A stretch of 64,000 nucleotides of DNA from Paulownia fortunei. Its lineage: Eukaryota > Streptophyta > Magnoliopsida > Lamiales > Paulowniaceae. The position numbers and the translations under genes were made by a program. The notes below the pieces were generated by a model, which did not search any database, was not told where the DNA came from, and worked only from the letters and a program-made list of their open reading frames with translations. Where the stretch lies: contig CM033110.1 in assembly GCA_019321725.1 (NCBI GenBank), positions 5,821,278 through 5,885,277 of the forward strand, given 5' to 3'. Shown in pieces: positions 34,340 to 45,711 of the stretch. Every line of letters begins with the position of its first letter. Position 1 is the stretch's first letter.

Positions 34340-37300
34340 TATTATACACACACACAATATATATCTATATATTAGTTTTTTTTTTATAAAAAAAAACTGT
34401 ATAAGATTATCAATAACTTTTTTTCAAGTATTTTAAATTTAGAAATGATCTAATTTAGCTTAGCCATTAATTGAAGAACAAGTGATAAAATATGAATTAA
34501 ATCAAATTGCGTATTTAGTAAAAAACATAATTTGGTTTTAGCATGAAATAGTCCACATCATATTGCTTCTTTCTTGGTATTTAATTAAGTTTTTTGAAAT
34601 ATTCCAAAAAAAAGTTTTTGACGTAATCCTAGAATTATTCTAAATTAGTGGTACTAATGGAGATAAGAAGTGGGTTTGACGGCATCCTATTTTTTATTAA
34701 TTAAAATAAAATAAAAGTACAAGAAATATTTGGCGAAATTAGATTCCAAACCATATATTTTCTCTTTCTTTGGCAAATGAAAGAACAATCGTCTCAAACA
34801 CTTTTCTGATTCAACCTAGTGGTATTATGATCCATGCATTAATGAGTCAAACCAAAAAATTATTTTCTCTATAAAATGTTGAAAAAATTGGATTTCGTAA
34901 GCCTTTTTTTTTTGGAAGTTATAGCAGTAGATTTGGTTGCACTTAATTATTTCTATACGACTTTTTGGGAAAAAAAAAGAAAGAAAAAAAAGTTATCATT
35001 TGGTTTTAGTTTCACTTAATTCAGTCATAAACTAGTAAATAATTTCAACATGGTTTTGAAATATCTATAAGTATTTGATTTTGAGATGAAAAGAAAAGAA
35101 CATATTTTTAGTCATAATTTCACATTGTATTACTGCGTGTAAACAATATCTCTATTTGATTTATAATTTTTGAAACACAATTAATTTGATAAATTAAACT
35201 CAAGTAAATAACTCAGCAAATGGTAAAAAGAAAAAAAGAAAAAAAGAAAATTGTGTGAAATTTACTAGGCGGTAGGTAGGGTTAATTTGATTTTTGCTAA
35301 ATATATAGAGAAAAGTTAATTGATGGTATGTATGTACGTGGAAGTGGTGACAATGCATGGCAATGACATTGCATTACTAGAGCACAATGGCGCGCTTTAA
35401 ATGCGGGGTAGACAATACGGTCAGCGACTTTCGTGAAGGACAATCTCAGTCTCTACATCCACAGCTCTCTTGACCAAGCAAAGATGTGAAAGCTCATATA
35501 TATATATGTTACTATGTATGTGGGAGGTGGGGTGTCCCAATGTTTACCTAGGGCAGTGGGATTGCCAATAAATACAACTGCAAAGAAACCACAATTCTAT
35601 TCTCTCATAATCATAGTGCCATCATGGGCCTTGTCATGGGTACCCCTATCCCCATCCCCACCCCCACCCCATAGGGGTTTTAACTTTTGTTCTTAAAAAA
35701 AGTAAAAGGAAGAAAGGCTTTAGAAAAGGTCTTTATTTCTCACTCTCTTTTTCTTCAGAGTCAGTAGTCGCCACCACCACTTTATTTTGTTTCTCTCTCT
35801 ATATATATACATATATAAAAAGATATAGTTGAGATGGATGGTATTCATTCAATCATAAAGCAATCGATTACAAAATGATTTAACCATATTGCATCTCCCA
35901 AACACATATCCATCTTTTCTGTTCTGCCAAAAAACCTCCTGTACTCTTCTGCCCCCTTAGCATTTATTACTCACTTTTCGAGGAATGGGCCATCTATGGC
36001 TAGACACACCCCTTTACCCTACTCTCCTCTCTCTCTCTCATGTCAACTTCTACTGGGTACAGCTTTGTTCCAACTGTCGACGTTTTTTCATCACCTAAAT
36101 CCCCACATAAATCAAAATATGATATATATTTATATTAGCCCTTTTTTTGTTTTTTTGCTTTTTATCACCAATTGTTCATCTTTTTTTAGTGTTCTAGTGT
36201 TGAGATTAGATTTCTTTTACCCAAAAATCAAGGAAAATATTTGGACTGAATAGTTTCGAAGAGTTATATGTTTTCTGTGTCAATTTGTGTGACCAAAAAT
36301 GTATATAAAATTAATTTACATCTAAGTTGAAAAAATCGAACAAGGATAAATCTCATGTTTAAAGTAGTTTAATGGAATAATTGTGATCAAATATTTCTTT
36401 TAGGAGGGGAGGGCTATTGCTTTACTAATTGTAAAAAAGAGGCCAAACTTTTGAAATAATCTTGACCCTATACTATATATTAATCAATAAATTTTATTAA
36501 TTTTTTTAGGATCTATGTATAACACAAGTGTTAATTAGTGAAATTCCTCCATATATCGTGTTTAGAATGAATTCTTGGTCTATTAACATTTGAATATTGT
36601 ACTTGAACTTCTAACAATGGCAGTAGGACTACGTATATTAATGTAAACCTGCTTAGTAAACAATAAAAAAGTCAATAGATATCATTCTATACTATAATAG
36701 AAACTAATTTAATATTTAGAAGGGGTTAATATTTAAAGAACTTTGACAAAACTATTGAGCCATTAGCATAAGTTTTAAACTTGGCGTCGTATTCATCAAA
36801 GATCAGATGAAAATGAGAAAAACAAGAGCTATGGAAATTTAGGTCACTCTAATTAATTCTTGTTAGATATATTAAATATTTAAAAATTAAATATTTCTCT
36901 TTTCTAAAGTAGTGATTAATAATTCTCGATTCTATGAGAATGAGACTTTTTCTTTCTTCATGTTCTTGATATGTTTGATGGAAAATGGATGAAATCAAGT
37001 ATGTAATATGAATGTCTTTTTCATTGAACATATGTTCTATTTCACTATATTTCTTCTAATTAATCATTTGCCTTTCTCCAGCTAGCACGCGATCTTCCCT
37101 CTTACCAAACAAAGGTTCTTTTTTGATAGATCAAAAGCAATAAACCCTATCTATCCAATAATTTTCTAATTGTTAGCATTAACTATCTATTTGCAACACT
37201 ACGTTATTGTGGAACCGTTGCATATAACAGTTACTCGTCACATTAGGTGGGTGGTGCTAGGTGGGGCGGGAGCACTTCAAATCGTTTATTTCAATTTCGA

Positions 37301-37676
37301 TACTGTATTTTATATTTTAAATAATATATGCTCGTTACATATATATATATAAATAATTTTAAATATATATTTTAAAAATTATTTTATATACATGACGTAC
37401 GTATGTTCTATTATTAACGTACAATATACAAATATCTAGACCGGGGGGTTGGTGGAGCCTGGAGGAGACATTGATTGAATGGAGCGTGGTAGTTGTTAGG
37501 GGGTTGGAGATGGATGTCGGTATTTTCTTTTAAGAGGGCAATTGTACATGAAATACTACATTCTTTTCGGGCTGAGGGAGGGTCTTTCATGCTCAATATA
37601 TTCTTGATTCAAATACACAGCCTCTGTTCCTTTCTTTTAATTCCTTGCATTTAATGTGTCATCCCCAGCGCCTACA

Positions 37677-37694
37677 CCCCCCCCCCCCCCCCCC
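37677..37694 (+). repeat. C18 homopolymer
   Basis: Eighteen uninterrupted C, preceded by CCTACA and followed by GCGACAAC. It is rare in such AT-rich DNA and could also be affected by assembly error. Confidence 0.9.
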
Positions 37695-38349
37695 GCGACA
37701 ACATATACACACAACCACTTGTTTCTTCCCTTTTTTTTTCACTTTTTATTTATGTTTTCATTTTGCCTTCTGGCGATGTTAATAAAGATATTAAATTTGC
37801 AGCAACCACTTATAATGTACTCCATGCAGCTTTTATTGAACCTAAAGTAGTTGATAGAGAGTACTTGTACAATGAAATGACTTGGGTCTCAATAATGTTG
37901 AGTGACCCGAGATATTATTCTTATTAACTATACTACTCCTGGTATCCCAAATTTGTTATTTATATTTTCTTTTTGAAATGTTCTTAAACGAGGTTATATT
38001 TTTTAAAAAATACCCTACATTAAGTAATGATGTGACAATGCATGTAATTATCAAACTATTATTGTTTTTAAGATAATGGTTTAAAAAATATAAAATACTT
38101 TCATCTTTCTTAACTATAAGACTGTAACTATGGGAAGGAGGGAGCATATTCCCAGTTCTACAATTTATATAGGTCTTTGTTTTTCTGGAAGAAATTTTTG
38201 AGACGATATATTAATAGGTCTATGAATTTATAAAAAAATGATTTCTCGTATAAATTAGTGAGATTTTACATTCTATTGGCATATATATGTGCATTTAGTA
38301 CATCACTTCACTGTCAATTCTTTAAAACACCCTAATTTGAGGTCCAAAT

Positions 38350-38372
38350 GATATATATATATATATATATAT
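38350..38372. repeat. (AT)n microsatellite
   Basis: About 11 AT units, directly before the dispersed repeat at 38392. A second, longer (TA)n run is at 38740-38779, directly after it. Confidence 0.9.
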
Positions 38373-38391
38373 TCTCAGTAATTACATATAT

Positions 38392-38736
38392 TAAGTTACA
38401 AAATTTCTTGTTTTGTCACAATAATAATTTCTGCAAGTTTAGTATTGATAAAATTTATGTTTAAATTGACACTATATATAAATAATGACACATGTACAGT
38501 GATCACAAAAATCTTATCAGAAATTATAGTATTAATTATATATCACTAAGTTGTCGTTATACATGTGTTACTAAATATCAATAGTATACAATTTAAACAC
38601 TATACTCACTTAATATAATTGTGACAACTCAATATTACTTTTTGTCACTATTAAGTTTGTGAAAATTATTATTAAGGTAAAATAATAGCAATTGTCATTT
38701 GATATACATCATTAGTAATAACTTTCATATTGTCAC

Positions 38737-38740
<4 letters not shown>
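38392..38740. repeat. Dispersed repeat family D, copy 1
   Basis: Collinear with 41760-42110. Shared words include ACAAAATTTnTTGTTTTGT, GTGACACATGTA/ATGACACATGTA, ACATGTGTnACnAAATA and CACTATTAAGTTTGT. It is dense in TTGTCAC and GTGACAA motifs in both directions, which recalls the subterminal repeats of CACTA transposons; that assignment is only a guess. It is flanked by TA microsatellites. Confidence 0.6.
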
Positions 38741-38779
<39 letters not shown>

Positions 38780-38782
<3 letters not shown>

Positions 38783-39641
38783 TGTGTGTCGTGTGTCATT
38801 GATCTTAAATTCAAGAAAATGTACTGGTTGATATGACTAGTTTCTTAACCTAGTTTATTTTTCCTAGAAAAGAAACGATAAAGGTCTCATTATGTAGATC
38901 TTATCTTTTTTCTTGAATAGGAGTAGGTATTCATTAAGGAAAATACATCCATGATTTTTCAGTATTCTTAACGTGGTTGCATAATTCACTCACATACATA
39001 TGGAGTGCACGACCAAATAATTGGAGTGTGATGATATTGCTTTTCATTTGTATTGAGATGCTTGGAATTAGACTCAGGATAAGGTCCATTTACCTTTAAA
39101 TGGAATTGTTTTTAATTAGTTTGAGTTTCAACTCTCAATTACACGAATTTTCAACACGTTCCTTCGTAGATCTATAAATTTGATAATATGAAAATAAGAA
39201 AAAAAAAATTGTGTGTTCCTTATTACGAGTATATTAAACTAGACAATTTGTTAAACCCTACTAGTTATGAGAATTATTCCATTTTTTGGTATAATGTGAG
39301 TCTAAATTCGCCTCCAAGCATATTTGGGTTCTAATTTTGTGATGTAAATTGATATTAAGGTTCCCAATCCAGTTATTTCGTTTTGATTGAATACGAAAAT
39401 AAAGGAAGACAAAATAACCATCTTACCCCTTAAGCAATGAGTGACAAACAATGGGACAACCGACATGGTTTTATAAAGTCTTGAGAGCAGAGATAAAATT
39501 TACGTATTTTTAAGACTACATAACAAGAATAATTTTCCAATTTCTAAGACAAATTGAGTGATATATTTTTTGTTATTCCACCCAATTAGGTAGAGGTATA
39601 CCTAAATAGTGAACATTAACTAATATATAGAGGATGTTGAT
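38780..39641. other. AT-rich intergenic spacer
   Basis: Nothing recognised on either strand. Confidence 0.4.
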
Positions 39642-39973
39642 TAGAGATGATAATGGGGAAGATTTTTTAAAATTCGAGATCCACTTCTTAAAAATTTTCA
39701 TGATCCCAAACTCAAGTCGGTATCGAACTCAGATCCGATGGGTTAAATTCGTTAAACACACTAGACTCATTTTATAAATTTAAAATAACAAAAAATATGT
39801 TTAAAATATAAAAATATTATATTTAAATTTTTATATGTGAGTATATATGAAATATACACATTTTTTCATAGGAAATATATACATAAATTTTAATAGGACG
39901 GGTGGGTTCAAGTCGAATCTAAGTTTAAAAACAAAAACCCAGACCACCCAACCTCGAATCAATTGCCATCGTT
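39642..39973. mobile_element. MITE (GATGGCAAT type, probably hAT)
   Basis: The left end TAGAGATGATAATGGGGAAG and the complement of the right end ACGATGGCAATTGATTCGAG are imperfect inverted copies. The GATGGCAATGGG-type terminus is common in plant hAT MITEs. The interior contains TCCGATGGGTTAAATTCG and GGACGGGTGGGTTCAAG. About 330 bp, no coding. Target duplication not clear. Confidence 0.55.
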
Positions 39974-40549
39974 TTTTTATGTAAGATTATCTACAATATT
40001 AGGTAATTAATGGATGTGTCATAGTAATATGCCAAATTATTCACGCCAATGTAGTTTTCTAGGTTTGTTGTTCTATTACATACAAAATGTGTGGGCCATA
40101 TAAACCAAAATTAAGATGGATTGATATATTATATGAGAAAAGACATATATCAAAAGAAGTTCCTCAATACGAAGAAAGGAAGAAAGTGAGAGCACATAAG
40201 GAAATGAAAATCACTTTACAAAAAAGTGATTAGCTTTGCTTTAATAGTAGCATTGCTTTCACCTTTTCGCTAAAATGAACCCTACACAATTTCATATGGA
40301 CGAGTATAGGGCTGCCATGATAATGACTTATTGTGATCAAGAGTTTCGTTTTAATCAATCTTATTTTAAAAGAAATAGTCACATAGATAATATTGGAAAG
40401 GAAATTGGATTTATATTCGAAATTTCATATGAAGAGAGGTAAGTAAAAAAATAATTTTTTAAAAATAGATTTCATCCCCTACACAATGCTATAGAAACTT
40501 GGACGTCTATCTTCCAAAATACAATATTTTTTTATAAAATTAGTACAAT

Positions 40550-41400
40550 ACTATATTAATTTTATCGGGCGAACTAAAAGTTCAATTGTATTCTTATTTA
40601 AAAAATAATCAAAAGAATGCAAAAATAATCAAAATTATTTAGCAGAAGGGATACAGAGAAAATCAATTGAATATTCGAATTGATTAGTATGAAAAAAATG
40701 GAATGAGAGGGGCCCTATTTATAGAATTTTGGATGTCCCTTCATGATTGACCATGTCTATTGACCCAAATTAATTTGGACTATTAGATCGATTCTCTTGA
40801 GATCTGGCTGTGATATATTGATTCAAGTTGCATCCGCATGTGTGCACTCACCCACGCCCCATTAGCATTAATGACAATCGCAGGCCTTCGGTCACACCTC
40901 ATTAGCACTTGCATATATGGTCACGTCCACTTGACACTCAACCGCACGATGTCACATCATGTGGGTACCACTTGGACAAATTTGCCACATCTCCACCACG
41001 TTGAGTTACCTTGCCACATCACCGAGCCATGACCGAATCATTCTACCACAAGTCGGTTCAATTTCTAAAATTTTTAAGGCTACTCAAGACAATGCGAATG
41101 TGCTAAGTGCAAAGTGTGTTTCTAAAGCGGTCAATGAGACGTGCGCGCGCGCGTGCAGATACAGGTTTGGGTGGTGTTTCACACCATCTTTATAGCTAAA
41201 ACTAGTTAAAAGTCCATTAGATCTACTAGGACGCACCATAAGGAGAGGTACATTTTTACTCTCCCCTTGATTTAAAATTCTATATATTTATTTTTTCAAT
41301 ATGAGATGCACTTCTATACTAAAGGATAAAACTTTTAAAGTTTGAAAAATCTTTTTATTTACCCCAAACTTTCAATGTGGATACCCACATTCTAACAATA
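40550..41400 (-). repeat. Possible old LTR fragment with minus-strand TATA promoter
   Basis: On the minus strand, TTCTATAAATAGGGCC (complement of 40711-40726) is a textbook TATA box, set in sequence that is less AT-rich than its flanks. The style (an isolated promoter in about 0.8 kb of non-coding DNA) is that of an LTR or solo LTR. No partner repeat, terminal TG/CA pair or duplication was found, so this is tentative. Open frames at 40838-41195 are on the opposite strand and look fortuitous. Confidence 0.3.
41143..41158. repeat. Alternating GC tract (potential Z-DNA)
   Basis: GTGCGCGCGCGCGTGC, 16 bases of strict purine-pyrimidine alternation, in an AT-rich region. Confidence 0.85.
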
Positions 41401-41759
41401 TACATATATTCATGTATTCGATGGAAAGTACAAAAAAAAATGAAAAAAAAAAAAAATAAATTGGAACCCGACCATGATAAAAGAAATTAAATTATTACAA
41501 CATGCCTGTGAAATGACATGACAAAGATATTAATTAATTCTTCTGTCCCAAAATAATAATTTTTATTTTAATTTTTTTGTTATGCTAGTGAATGATATTT
41601 CATTTTCTATATATGATATTTTTTTTTTCAAAAGTGTTATATCACTTTAGTAATAATGTAACATTACTCACTTTCAATCCACTATAAAAAAAAAATATTA
41701 GTTGTAAGAAAGGAATATTAGTGGTAAGATGTTAAGTGAAAATATAAAGTTGTCACTGG

Positions 41760-42110
41760 TGACATAGATTAAGTACAAAATTTTTGTTTTGTTATAATAG
41801 TAATTTTTACAAGATTAAATGTGATAATATTTGTATTTAAGTTGTCACAATTAATTATTAGTGACACATGTATACTGATTACAAAATCTTGTCATAAATC
41901 ATAGTAATAATTTTGTTATCACTACATTATCACATACATGTGTCACCAAATACCAATAATGACAAATTAAATATTATAAATTTGTCATTAATGGTCAATA
42001 ATAACAACTTAAAAATTAATTTTATCACTATTAAGTTTGTAAAAGTCATCATTGTGGCAAAATAATATTTATTGCCACTATATTTATATTACCACTATAT
42101 TTATGTTGTC
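41760..42110. repeat. Dispersed repeat family D, copy 2
   Basis: Same orientation and order as 38392-38740. The TTGTCAC/GTGACAA motifs extend on both sides (41735-42200). A CACTATAAAAAAAA word at 41681 could be the end of a CACTA element, but no matching opposite end was found. Confidence 0.6.
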
Positions 42111-42711
42111 ACTGTATGTCTCACTAATTATCAACAGTGACAACTTAAAAACTATTCTTATTATTATTAAATTTAAAAAATCATATTATCAATTACTATC
42201 ACTAATACATATCTACTAACAACTTTGACATTATAACTGAATATTTTTTACTAATATTGTTTTTTATTACACTGAAATTTGTACCTATTGAATATAGAAT
42301 GTTCAAATATGGATGGAAATAGTATTAAATATCTTTTATTTAATTGATAATTTATATTATTTTTACAAACTAAATAAAGTAATACTGCATAATGTTAGAA
42401 ATATTATGATTTGAAATTCAAGTAAAATAAAAATTATCGGAAAATAAGTTAATTAAAAAATTAAATAATTTGATTTTGCACTATAACAAATAAATATTAC
42501 TAATATTGGATAGATGAAGTATGAAATATCTTTCCAAGAGTTCAGAATTCTAGATGATGTATTTATACAGCATTAAATCGTTACTCATGATTAATCAAAC
42601 CAATGTTTTGGTTTCTGTCAGAGAGTATATATTGGTTGAGAATTGAAATGAGACCAACTTTGGTGCATAAAACTTATATACTTCTTTCATTTTAAATTTA
42701 TTATTTTTTTG

Positions 42712-43972
42712 GGTTAATTTTGCTTTATCCTCTCAATTCTTGTTGAATATCACCGTACCCTCTTACTTTCAATTGTTTCACTTTATCTTCTTATACTTTT
42801 ATTCTATCTCATTTTATCTTCTTATACTCTTATTGTCTCATTTTGTCTCCATATACTTTAAAAAAATTAATCAAAACCCTTACCTATGATTTATAGTAAA
42901 ATTACTTTAAAACGTTCTAAAATTAATATACTTGTATTTATATTTTAATAATTTTTTCAATTTAATTAACAACCCTTAACATTAAACTCATTTAAAATTT
43001 TATTATTCTTAATTTTTAATAACTAGTTTTTATTAACATAGTTTCTATTAGATTTCTATATCGTATCATATTTTTTAATAACTAATACATTTTACTTATA
43101 AATCTTCTACTTATCATAAATATAAAAAATATATAATATATTTCTAAAAAATATTTTGTTAAATACATAAAATATTAGTTAAAAACTTATCATTGTTAAT
43201 GAAATTATCAAAACTTCATAAAAATAATGTTAAATTAAAAAAAAGTCAATTTTAAGTATAATTTAGTACCACTAAATAATTGTAAATAGTAGAATTATCG
43301 TAATTTAATAGATACTGTATTCAATTTAAAAAATCATAGTCATTTTGCTATTTAATTTTATTACTATTACTTGATTATAATGATTATTTTTGAATTTAGC
43401 ATAGTTTTTATTAATTATGATAATTCCTTTAATAATAAAAAAATATTACTAATATTTTATGTATTTAAAAAAATATTATAAATAAATTTTTTCATATATT
43501 TGTTGAATTTTTAATGAGTAGAAAATTCATAAGTAAAGTGTGTTAGCTAATAAAAAAAATCCTACTATATAGCAATTTAATAAGAACTATGTTAAATTAA
43601 AAGAATAACTATTAAAATTTAAATAAAATAAAAATTTAAATAAATTTATTGTTAAGTATTATTTGATCAAATTAAAAGAATTATCATAATATAAATATAA
43701 GTCAATTAAATTATTAAAAGAATTATCATAATATAAATATAAGTCAATTAAATATTAAAAGAATTATCATAATATAAATATAAGTCAATTAATTTAGAAC
43801 TTTTAAAGCAATTTTACTATAAATATTAAATAAGGGTAATTTAATTAGTTTTTTAGGAGTATGGGGTAAAATGAGATAAAATGAGAGTATAAGAAAGTAA
43901 AGTGAGACAATTAAGAATACATAGGGGTAAAATGATATTAAATAAAAGTAGAGGGGTAAAGTGGAATTAACC
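42712..43972. mobile_element. Foldback Mutator-like element, second full-length copy
   Basis: It starts GGTTAATTTTGCTTTATCC; the complement of the right end reads GGTTAATTCCACTTTACCC. The flanks ATTTTTTTG (42703-42711) and ATTTTTTTA (43973-43981) match at eight of nine bases, a probable 9-bp target duplication. The arms pair across nearly the whole 1.26 kb, and the interior matches 16213-17430 (TTCTATTA then CATATTTTTTAATAA blocks, and AATGTTAAATT repeats). The subterminal unit is CTCATTTTATCTTCTTATACT-like. No transposase. Confidence 0.8.
43671..43792. repeat. Three 41-bp tandem repeats inside the foldback element
   Basis: The unit ATTAAAAGAATTATCATAAT followed by ATAAATATAAGTCAATTA begins at 43671, 43713 and 43754. 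The three copies are virtually identical, in contrast to the diverged arms around them, so the amplification is recent. Confidence 0.93.
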
Positions 43973-43981
43973 ATTTTTTTA

Positions 43982-44471
43982 TGTTTTAAAGTAAAATTTT
44001 AGTTCTTAAAATGGAATTATTATTTTTTAAAATTATCATCAGAATTAAAATAATAATGTGAGACTACTAAAAAATTCACATTTGTAATAGCAATAATATT
44101 AAATTATATAAAATTACACTTTTTTTCATTCTTATCTAAAATTTTGTATCAAATCATACCAATCCTACCATTTTAAGAGAGAGTGCTTACTTTTAGTAAA
44201 AGAAGAAAAGTGGTTGAAAAGCGAAAATTGGGAATATTTGCAATGTGTTGCGGAAAAATAGGAATAAGTTGCAATAATAAACTCAACTTATATTTTTGGT
44301 CTAAAAGTCAAAATTGCTCTTGAACTTTGAAAAAATAATTTATATTGTAGAGTTTGATCAAATGAACTAAACTAAATTGTTTGTACAAATTATATATAGA
44401 AAAAAAAACAATAAATATAATATTTGCGTATAATAATTCATAAATGTAAGTAAATGATAAATTTGATAATG
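43982..44471. other. AT-rich spacer
   Basis: No feature recognised. Confidence 0.4.
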
Positions 44472-45166
44472 AATAATTTAAAGTAAATTATTAATTAGAT
44501 ACACTTAAATATAAAAATTCACAGTAGTATTTAATTATAAATAAATATTTGTGCATATACTTACACGTGTATATACATGTTTTTATTGCGTATAACAATA
44601 TTTATTAATTTATTTATTCATATAAATAAAAGTATGTGTGTAACCATACATGTATATGCATATTTAAATATACAATATTATATAACAAAACAAGAAAATA
44701 ATACAAGTAATATAATAAAAAAATTTCATAATACGTACATATGTATAAACTATATGCACGTATATAAACTGATACTAGTAATATTAATAATTACTATACT
44801 AATAACAAATATGATTAAAAGAACAAAAAGTTCAATTTATCAATAAATTATTTAAAATAAATTATTAATTAGTTTAAGAATTCATAGTATTATGTAATTA
44901 TAAATAAATATTTTTAGATATAAGTATAACAATATTTATTAATTTATTTGTGTAAATAAATAAAGATACATATATAATTATAGGTGTACGCATATATTTG
45001 AATATACATTATTATATAACAGAAGAAAATGATACAAATAATACTATAAATACATTTTTTAATAATATATATGTATAAACTATAAGCATGTATATAAACT
45101 GATACTATTTATATTAATTGTTACTATAATAATAAGGAATATAATTAATAAAACAAAAAGGTCAAA
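44472..45166. repeat. Diverged direct tandem duplication, units of about 371 and 324 bp
   Basis: Unit 1 (about 44472-44842) and unit 2 (about 44843-45166) share, in order, AAATTATTAATTAG, ATTATAAATAAATATTT, TAACAATATTTATTAATTTA, TATTATATAACA, ATGTATAAACTAT and GTATATAAACTGATACTA. Unit 2 is shorter through several deletions. No coding sense. Confidence 0.88.
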
Positions 45167-45383
45167 CTAGATTTGATGGAGTGAAAGGGGTAAATTGAGG
45201 GTTATTAAAAAATTATTGAGAGTATAATTGTCTAAAATAATTAAAGGTAGTATGAGATTATTGAAAAAATAATGAGAGTGAATATATTCAGAAAACTACA
45301 ACATAATTACGAAAAAATCAAAAGCAAAAAAAAAAAGATTACAATTACTTTCTAAATGCTGTTGCAAACACTCACTAAGACGA

Positions 45384-45697
45384 ATGGAGGCAAAAGCAGC
45401 GGAACACGGAGCTTCCAAAAAGTCCGTCTTGGATTTCGGGAATCAAGAAAAGAGATTTTGGATCTTTACATGTCATTATAAGTGGGGGTTGTACCTGTAT
45501 TTATGTATGTTTCCCTAATTGACATCCAGAAAACGGCAAAAGTAGCCTCAAACTATAAAGCTGATTTATTAGCAGATGGATTGAGGGGAACAGCTGGGAT
45601 AGAGACGGTAAAGTGTAAACGTTGTGATGGACCCATGAAGAATGTTGCACATAATAGACGAGAGAGTCAAAACACTAATACAACAATATTCCTTTAG
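45384..45697 (+). other. Unrecognised, possibly coding stretch
   Basis: This is a short non-repetitive island between a tandem repeat and a retrotransposon, richer in GC than its flanks. One frame gives ATG at 45384 to TAA at 45518: 44 residues starting MEAKAAEHGASKKSVLDFGN. A second frame, open from about 45482 to 45697, reads KTAKVASNYKADLLADGLRG and ends near CKRCDGPMKNVAHNRRE. Simple splicing that I tried by eye does not join them in frame. No family recognised. It could be a gene fragment cut off by the copia insertion at 45712. Confidence 0.25.
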
Positions 45698-45711
45698 TTT
45701 GTACATAATTC

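Larger units (their letters stand above)
33135..38391. other. Long AT-rich intergenic region with microsatellites
   Basis: No gene could be supported in 5.2 kb. Content: (TA)n at 33977-34012; (AT)n then (AC)n at 34299-34356; a block at 35340-35470 with higher GC (AATGGCGCGCTTTAAATGCG); CCCCACCCCCACCCC near 35655-35670; CT-rich stretches near 35750-35810 and 36020-36040; short TA runs elsewhere. Promoter-like CT and TATA words occur (e.g. 35790-35830), but no downstream coding exon follows. Confidence 0.5.

Noticed and set aside
35380..35470. Possible hairpin or small RNA near AATGCATGGCAATGACATTGCATT
   Set aside because: The paired arms are only six to seven bases and no longer stem is visible.
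40838..41195. Two overlapping plus-strand frames rich in His, Thr and Leu
   Set aside because: No homology recognised; they lie in a less AT-rich, LTR-like segment where stops are rarer.
41681..42275. Complete CACTA transposon around dispersed repeat copy 2
   Set aside because: A CACTATAAAAAAA word is present on the left, but no matching inverted end or 3-bp duplication could be found.
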